From Isoetes taiwanensis (taxonomy: Eukaryota; Streptophyta; Lycopodiopsida; Isoetales; Isoetaceae), in assembly GCA_021234155.1 (NCBI GenBank), contig JAJEKV010000189.1:1-64000 (forward strand): a stretch of DNA of 64,000 nucleotides, read 5' to 3'. Below the pieces are notes generated by a model. That model ran no database searches. It was not told the origin of the DNA and was given only the letters and a program-made list of their open reading frames with translations. The position numbers and the translations under genes are program-made. Below are positions 57,024 through 64,000 of this stretch, one piece after another (position 1 is the stretch's first letter; each line of letters opens with the position of its first letter).

Positions 57024-57957
57024 AGGAGCCCGGGTGGCATGTTTGAGCCACCTTGGCATTTTTGAGCCTAGGTGGCATGTTGGTGCCTAGGTGGCATGCT
57101 TGAGCCACCTTGGCATGTTGGAGCCTAGGTGGCATGTTGGAGCCCACTTGGCATTTTTGAGCCACCTTGGCATGTTGGAGCCCACATGGCATTTTTGAGC
57201 CACCTTGGCATGTTGGGTCAGGTGTGGCATGTTTGGGGACCCACTTGGATTGGATGTTTAAGCCACCTTGGCATGTTGAAGCCTAGGTGGCATGTTGGAG
57301 CCTAGGTGGCATGTTGGAGCCACCTTGGCATGTTTGAGCCACCTTGGCATGTTTGAGCCAACTGGCATGTTTGAGCCAAAGGGGCATGTTGGAGCCTAGG
57401 TGGCATGTTGGAGTCCGCATGGCATGTTTGAGCCACATTGGCATGTTGGAGCCTAGGTGGCATGTTTAAGCCACCTTGGCATGTTGGAGCCTAGGTGGCA
57501 TGTTTGAGCCACCTTGGCATGTTGGAGCCTATGTGGCATGTTAGAGCCCGCGTGGCATGTTTTCGCCATCTTGGCATGTTTTTGCCACCTTGGCATATTT
57601 GATCCAAGGTGGCATGTTGGAGCCTAGGTGGCATGTTTGAGCCACCTTGGCATGTTGGAGCCTAGGTGGCATGTTGTGAGCCACCTTGGCATGTTTGAGC
57701 CACCTTGCCATGTTTGAGCCACCTTGCCATGTTTGAGCCACCTTGGCATGTTGGAGCCTAGGTGGCATGTTTGAGCCACCTTGGCATGTTGGAGCCAAGG
57801 TGGCATGTTGGAGCACATGTGGCATGTCTGAGCCACCTTGGCATGTTTGGCCTAGATGGTATGTTGGAGCTCGAGTGGCATGTTAGAGCCGGTGTGGCAT
57901 GTTGGAGCCACCTTGGTGGCATGTTTGAGCCTAGGTGGTATGTTTGAGCCAAGTGGA
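57024..57957. repeat. 19-bp minisatellite, block 2 (about 0.93 kb)
   Basis: Same monomers as block 1, from GAGCCCGGGTGGCATGTTT to GAGCCAAGTGG. A run of GAGCCACCTTGCCATGTTT variants at 57695-57735 shows local homogenisation. Confidence 0.95.
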
Positions 57958-58699
57958 CAGAAAATTTGGTTATTGCACATCCCTATGGTGGAAAAAGTTA
58001 TGCACACTCAACTGATGATATCTTGAGTGTTTTTTAACATTTTTGACTGATATTTGAAATGCCTATCAGGAAAAACTTATAGGAACACGTGGAAAGAAAT
58101 TTGGCTTGATTCAGAACCAAGGTGATGGAGAGATACGTGTTCAAATTGGATAAAATTTGTTGTCAATGAACTGTAAGAAACAAGGTGCAAAGCACTGTGG
58201 ATTGCCCCCAAAATGCTATTATGAATAAAGCTTTATAAATGTATCTTCATCATGTCCAGTTGGATGCTGCCTAGTGGTGTGACGTTAAAATACTATCTAT
58301 CTATCTATTATTTAAATTATTTAATTATTTTGAAAGTAGTATAGGAACGTGGATGAATCATTTCGTTGCATATGTCTTTGTTTTTGCAAGGCAAAGAGGT
58401 AAGTGGCCAATATCACGAAGATGTTGTTTTCTATACGATCCGTGTTGACAATTCATGTGTATTTTTTGTTTTGTTAAGGGTGATCGTAACTTTTTTTTTT
58501 TGATGTTTAGATGTAGATTTTGAACATTATTTATTAGCATGTGTTTGTGTTGAATGGTTAAGTCCTTTGAGGTGTAGGGTTCGACTTAGTGTTGAATAAC
58601 ATGAGTAACATATGGGATTTGAATTTTAAAATCACGTAAAAGTAAATCATTTATATAAAAGTGTCTAGTTTTTGCTTTAAAAGCAAAGATTTCTACAAT
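57958..58699. other. AT-rich spacer with (CTAT)n
   Basis: A short (CTAT)4 at 58290-58310 and poly-T tracts are present, but no gene is supported. Confidence 0.45.
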
Positions 58700-60900
58700 T
58701 ATTAAAAGCAGGACAAAAAGCTCATAGGCAGTGTTGATTGTCTAGTTGTTTTCGTACTTTCGATGATTACGTTTGCACAATTGATTTTGAATATCCCCTG
58801 TTGGATTTTGTTGAGATACTTCGTTCCACGGAATTTTAGTGGCGGCGTCATCATTTCATTATACAATTCTCCATCGTCCATTCCATATGCTTTGACAAGG
58901 AGTTCATTTAGGAAGAGTGCTTTGTATGCTTTACTGTATCGTAGATGGAACCGGCAAGTGTTGGTGCGGCTTTGGATTTGCGGTTTCACATCGCTTGCGG
59001 TGTTCTTCTTCATACGTCTCGGTTTTTGTGCAATGTGTACAAGCGTATCGTATGCTATCGAAATTGTTAGTTTGTGCTTCAAATTTGCCTTTGATCTGCA
59101 GGCCATATGTCGGTATTGCATTCCATGCCACCACATTTCGATTTGGCGATAAATCGGATATTTTCCTTGCGGTCTCTAAGCCCCCACAATTAGCATACAT
59201 ATCGACAATAGCCGTCCCCATAAAATATCGGACTCCAAACCCGTCTTTGACTTTGTTCATGGATTTCCCTTCCTAGATCTATAGGCGCAATATCTCCACA
59301 TGCTTTTAATATTGTAAGTAAATGTAACATCATTTGGGTGAATGCCTTTGTCTTTGCATTTCTTTAAAATAGTCAAGTGCAATCTTTGCTTTGCCATCTT
59401 TGGCGGTGACATGCAATTATGGCATTCCATGAAATCACATCCCTATTTGACATTTGAATGAAGATCTTATGTGCCTCCTCCTAGTTCCCAAGTTTTGCAT
59501 ACATATCAATAAGATTGTTACATATGACATGATCTAAGTGCGGACCAATTCAATTATCGCTCATGGATCATACGCCCTGGCTTATGGCCATCGACCGGCA
59601 CAAGCCTTCAATATACTTAGAAATATTATCCTATCGGCTTTATGCGGGTGGCTAGATGGCCTTGCCAACATTGGGTGTAACCATCAATCACCTTGCACAT
59701 TCGCGACATCCGGTTTAATGATCTTTCAAAAACCTTAAGTGCTTCCTCTAAGCCACCATATTTGGCATGCATATCTACAAGTGTAGTTTTCACAAAAACA
59801 TCAATTGGATCCCACTTTCAAGTATTTGCTCATGTATCTGGTGACCTTGTCCTATAACTCCAATGTTGCCACATGCTTTTAAGATGCTTGTGTAGATAAG
59901 GTTGTCGGGCTTTATGTTTTCACATTGCATGTCGACAAAGCATTCCAATGCGACAATGTTTTCATCCTTTTGAACATATCGTCAATCATCGCACCCAGGG
60001 ACACCACATTTCGATTTGGAGACCTCTCAAGTAGTGCGTGTGCTTTTCCAAGTTTCAGATTTTGCATATCCCGCAATCATTACTGGTCCAAGAAACTACA
60101 TCGTGTTTTGGTAAATCATCAAATATTCTTCTTGCATCTTCCAAACCTCCACATTTGGCATACATATCAACAAGGGTATTCCCAACAAATACATCAAATT
60201 GCGGATCACAACAAATGACATGTTCATGCAATTGCCTTCCTCTATTAAGGCTTGATAAAGAGATCCATGCTTTTAAGACGGTAACATACACATACTTATG
60301 CGTCTTTATAGCTGAAAGGAACATTTCAGAGTACATTTCAAAGGCCATTTCGGCTTGGCCAAAGCTTTGCATGCGCCTCGATAATTGCATTCGGTATATA
60401 CACTTGGCTTTACAACTTTGTTGAATGCATAGTTGTTTGAAGCCAAATGCGTACATGCATCTATTCTCAAGCTATCTTGGTTCATTTCCCAATTGTGTTA
60501 ACATGCGGTGTGTCTCTACTAATACCATGCGGTATGTCTCTACTAAGATGACACTTTTCATTTGTTCCACTTAAATTAACATGTGGATGTAAAGACTTGG
60601 CCTCAATATCCCTCGTGGATTATGCATAGCGACAACCATGGCAATTGTAAACATCAAATTGTTACCTCAATCCGATGCTTGGCCTTTACAAGCGAGAAGT
60701 AAATCTTCTTCATTTAGAAATACCAGCATTGATGATATGATTGTAGCCAAGGTTTCCAACCTTTTTTTGTTCTTTGCTATAAACATGAACAAGTTAAGCT
60801 TGGCCATCCAATTGTCAAAATTGTCTTTTGGCAGCGACTTGAAACATCGGTATGGATGCTAGTAAGTTATCATACGAGAATAAATCACATCCTCGAGAGT
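58700..60900 (-). pseudogene. Decayed PLS-type pentatricopeptide repeat gene
   Basis: Minus-strand frames hold several PPR signatures in the right order. The best are VFVGNTLVDMYAKCGGLEDA then RRIFDDLPKHDVVSWT (about 60060-60190), preceded by KYVYVTVLKAWISLSSLNRG. About 900 bp further along come GTAIVDMYANCGGLETARKI and NRNVVAWNAI (about 59150-59225). Between them lie frameshifted pieces that read like SILKACGN and TLVDM.AK.GGLEEA. The VDMYAKCG / VVSW spacing identifies the PLS class, RNA-binding proteins that act in organelle RNA editing and processing. The signature ends in frameshifted sequence, and no E or DYW domain can be read. Many frameshifts make this a pseudogene. The 5' end is uncertain. 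Confidence 0.85.
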
Positions 60901-61109
60901 GTATTTGAAAGGTGCTTTTAGGGTAATGGACCCAGATTTAATGACCCACGATAAAGCTAAAAACACGGAATGAGCACCACCGTGTCAGTCATATAGCGCA
61001 TTAACCACGAATATTTTGGGAAAATTTTGCAGATAATACTGAATTTGACAAAGGTAGATGTTACAATAGATGCTACTTTGAGTCCCTATGAGATACAAGG
61101 CTGGATCAA

Positions 61110-61652
61110 TCAGACGCCATAAACTTCCTCTTCTATAAGAACTTTACGCCAACAAAAGATTCTCTTTGAGAAAAGAGGTTTTCTTTGTGGAGAGAATGGG
61201 CTAAATGATTGCTTTCTTGAAGCTTGTATAGTTAAAAACACATTGAAGCTGTGTATGCATAAAGGGTTCTTGATCACATGCTCACCAAAATTGATAGCAA
61301 CAGCTTCATAATCAACTGTCATAGCCCGTTCAAAGGAAAGATTTGACATCAATGTAGGTGCACAAAGTTTGTCACCAGTTCCAAACACATCTTTATGTTT
61401 CTAATGTATTTTGGATGATAGAGGTAGTGCCAAGACTCTGTCATATGGCATATTTGGCACAATAAAGTCCCTGAAGTGCTTAGAAAGAATGCCAGCATGC
61501 CTGTTTTCACCTGGGTCCCCCATGACTGATACGAGGAACATAAATTCCTTCCTTAAATGCTCAGAAACTTGTGCACTTCCATTGCTAATTCCTGATACCC
61601 GGCCAATAAGTCTTGTGGTGTCAAGATTTATAAGTTTTATAGCATTGTTCAA
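61110..61652 (-). pseudogene. Unrecognised open frame with one in-frame stop
   Basis: From 61652 downward the frame reads TRLIGRVSGISNGSAQVSEH, then GDPGENRHAGILSKHFRDFI. It meets a TAG at 61401-61403 and continues in the same frame with FGTGDKLCAPTLMSNLSFER and DYEAVAINFGEHVI to a stop at 61110, about 180 codons in all. Amino-acid usage looks like real protein rather than chance. I do not recognise the family. Upstream, a frame at 61844-61727 ends in CCCCTGCAG|GTAATG and could be a preceding exon. Confidence 0.45.
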
Positions 61653-61976
61653 TACTTCTCAATATATCTGGAGCTTCATAAAACTACATCCAAAAGCACA
61701 CATAAATTTGCTCATCATTACCTGCAGGGGAAAACGGCAAATGGAGTTATGCCCCATGTGAGCCCAATCAATCCTCCAGCTCATTTGTACATCCTGATCC
61801 TTTGCAAAAGGGTTCTTGCGTGTGGGAGTTCGGCTTATGCCCATATTCCCGCAATATCCATGCTTCTACAATTAGTTTGCCTTCTTGCGCTGCCATAGAG
61901 TATGCTTGGCTAGAAATCTTTGCGCTGGAGGTCCAAATAGAAGAGGAATTAAAGAAAAAAAACCATGCACAAAAAA

Positions 61977-62279
61977 CTACATGGGCAAGTCGGCAGTTGC
62001 AGGAAAAAAATAGAAGCGCGAAACATGAATGCCAACTTTGTACATAACTATATCTTGTTCACCAATGAGATCTAGGGATCCCTTTATGTCACAATCCTCA
62101 TTTCTATCCAGGCCACTTTCATCGGACTCAACATAAATCCATTCACTAGCTTCAATTTCACAGAAAAAATCATGCTTAGAACCTGTATTCTTACCGACAT
62201 TTTCCATCTTAAAGGCATGAAATTCGCTAGGTGTTCGAATTTTCAACCCCACGCCAGAAACAAAGAATAAGAAAGGCAC
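61977..62279 (-). CDS. Unrecognised 100-codon frame, acidic
   Basis: The minus frame includes KHDFFCEIEASEWIYVESDE and SGLDRNEDCDIKGSLDLIGE. It lies upstream of the frames at 61110-61844 on the same strand and could belong to the same former gene. It starts exactly where the 298-bp tandem duplication ends (62280). No domain is recognised. Confidence 0.35.
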   Translation of the reverse strand: MPFLFFVSGVGLKIRTPSEFHAFKMENVGKNTGSKHDFFCEIEASEWIYVESDESGLDRNEDCDIKGSLDLIGEQDIVMYKVGIHVSRFYFFPATADLPM

Positions 62280-62875
62280 GTGAAGGGATTACAAATCCTT
62301 TTCTATAAATACATTCCAATAAAAAAATAGTTTGTTTTAAAAATAAAAAACCCAAAGATAAATTCTAAAAAAAGGAATCTCTAGCCCAAAGGTTAAAAAA
62401 ACCAATAGTTTTTCACAAAAAAACGAAGTTTCGATCGTGGGAAAAATAATTTGGCGTCCAAAACACGGAAAACCTTAGCGTATATTCACCAAAAAATCCA
62501 AAAAGTTTTTCACCGTCGGGAAAAACAATCGGTAATGACGGTGGCCGATTATCGATATACCCCGATATGCGAGAATAGTGAAGGGATTACAAATCCTTTT
62601 CTATAAATACATTCCAATAAAAAATAGTTTGTTTTAAAAATAAAAACCCAAAGATAAATTCTAAAAAAAGGAATCTCTAGCCCAAAGGTTAAAAACCAAT
62701 AGTTTTTCACAAAAAAAACGAAGTTTCCGACGTGGGAAAAATAATTTGGCGTCCAAAAACACGGAAAACCTTAAGCGTATATTCATACGCAAAAAAAAAA
62801 ATAAAAAAGTTTTTCACCGCCGGAAAAAAATCGGTAATGACGGCCGTCCGATTATGATATACCCCGATATGCCGA
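62280..62875. repeat. 298-bp tandem duplication
   Basis: GTGAAGGGATTACAAATCCT starts at 62280 and 62578. The copies match through CGATTAT..GATATACCCCGATATGC with small A-run length changes. It is non-coding. Confidence 0.9.
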
Positions 62876-63053
62876 ATATGCCAAAACCAACCCTCCCCTA
62901 ATTGCCCCTTAGCGGGGGCAATCCAAAACCAATAAATAATCGTTTGATTTATGATCTTTAAAAAGTTTTTATTGTGTGCTTTCAATTCCTACAAGTCCGA
63001 ATGGGACACGAGATCATGTGCATATGCTCAAAAATGGATTTGAGGCAAGCGGG

Positions 63054-63236
<183 letters not shown>

Positions 63237-63450
63237 CTACCTTTGATGTATTTGCGGGGGGTTGCTTTCGTAGAAGGGAGTAATTTGTTTTGTTCTTTGT
63301 GAATGTTATTTTTAGTTTACTTTAAAGAGCGGTGTTACGGTCTTATTTTAATACTATATTACATTTAAGTTGTTAAGATCGGTTTCATTGGGTTTAGCTA
63401 TGGCTAAGGTGTTCTACACTCTCTCTCTCCCCCACCCACCTCTCTCTCCC

Positions 63451-63647
<197 letters not shown>

Positions 63648-63654
63648 ACACATG

Positions 63655-63715
63655 ATTTAATAGACTTGTTGGTCTCCATGGATGTTAAAGTTGAGTTCAA
63701 TTCAACTCAATTATA
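63655..63715 (+). mobile_element. Second LINE 3'-end relic with a TTCAA-type tail
   Basis: TTGGTCTCCATGGATGTTAAA followed by GTTCAATTCAACTCAATT matches the LINE ends at 20519-20564 (GGTCTCCACGGACGATAAAA, then ATTCA units). It lies 10 bp from the (CA)n tract. Confidence 0.65.
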
Positions 63716-64000
63716 GGATCTTAATAGGCCTTTGCATTCTAATTTTCTTATAGCATGAGGGATAGAGGGACAATAGATGAGATATTGCATTTTTTACACA
63801 TGGCATGTAATGACAACATGAATACTTTATGGGGTGTCATATGGATGGGAGTAGTGCAATGATTGTATAATGGTGCTTACAAAATTGGCTATAAAGAACC
63901 TTAAAATATCAACATCCCCTTAGAGAACCATACATATATCACACCCCTTTAGAGAACCATATATCCTTTAAAAAAAAACCTCCTTAAAAACTACACTTAC
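63716..64000. other. Window end, no recognisable feature
   Basis: A doublet of TTAGAGAACCATA-like sequence (63920 and 63950) is the only structure I see. Confidence 0.5.

Noticed and set aside
54681-57957. Repeat proteins of 60-135 residues on either strand of the minisatellite
   Set aside because: The 19-bp consensus lacks stops in all frames, so long frames are expected by composition. There is no start context or conserved frame.
54681-57957. CRISPR-like array
   Set aside because: The units are contiguous 19-bp monomers without spacers, in eukaryotic sequence.

Overview
The window looks like land-plant nuclear DNA. The recognisable gene pieces are plant families: a SPARK/At1g11050-type receptor-like kinase, a nepenthesin-type aspartic protease, a cornichon homologue and PLS-type pentatricopeptide repeats. 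They carry plant-like introns and GT/AG splice sites. A large, repeat-packed genome of a seed-free plant such as a fern would fit, but this is an inference from texture and no marker here fixes the species. I see no complete, clearly functional multi-exon gene. Almost everything is a gene fragment, pseudogene, transposon remnant or duplicated segment.

Layout. 0.5-2.4 kb is an inverted copy (arm A) of 48.5-51.4 kb (arm B); both carry the last exon of a multi-pass membrane protein, broken in A and open in B. 3.0-7.75 kb is a 2.35-kb tandem duplication carrying two dead receptor-kinase copies on the minus strand. 8.9-9.05 kb holds a MuDR-type transposase tail. 9.2-17.23 kb is a composite insertion of about 8 kb whose empty site is visible in two paralogous loci. 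It consists of a hairpin, two head-to-tail units that are extremely T-poor on the plus strand, and a 996-bp element with 30-bp terminal inverted repeats. 17.3-26.4 kb is an inverted pair of aspartic-protease pseudogenes enclosing two direct copies of a LINE with its flank.

27.9-47.8 kb consists of three tandem, unequal copies of a segment with internal order A-B-C. Each copy has private later insertions: a truncated L1-like LINE with a 17-bp target duplication, a long-TIR MITE and a cornichon gene piece in copy 2; two more retro-insertions in copy 3. A 3.5-kb LTR element with a truncated 5' LTR and an intact 652-bp 3' LTR lies at the junction of copies 2 and 3. 49.65-50.65 kb is a MULE-like element with a perfect 9-bp target duplication. 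54.7-57.96 kb is a large 19-bp minisatellite. 58.7-60.9 kb is a decayed PPR gene (minus strand), followed by unrecognised minus-strand ORFs. The end holds a 298-bp tandem duplication and long (CT)n, (CA)n and (CTATT)n tracts, two of them next to relics of a LINE 3' end.

The genes do not form a pathway or operon. The coherent story is structural: segmental duplication, inversion and serial transposition, with paralogous copies serving as internal empty-site controls that make the order of many events readable. The least familiar items are a LINE family whose conserved 3' end is followed by different pentamer tails, the strand-asymmetric double unit at 9.3-16.2 kb, a dispersed exon-like module found four times, a 20-bp GC-rich hairpin found at segment edges, and the 19-bp satellite that is almost free of stops in every frame.
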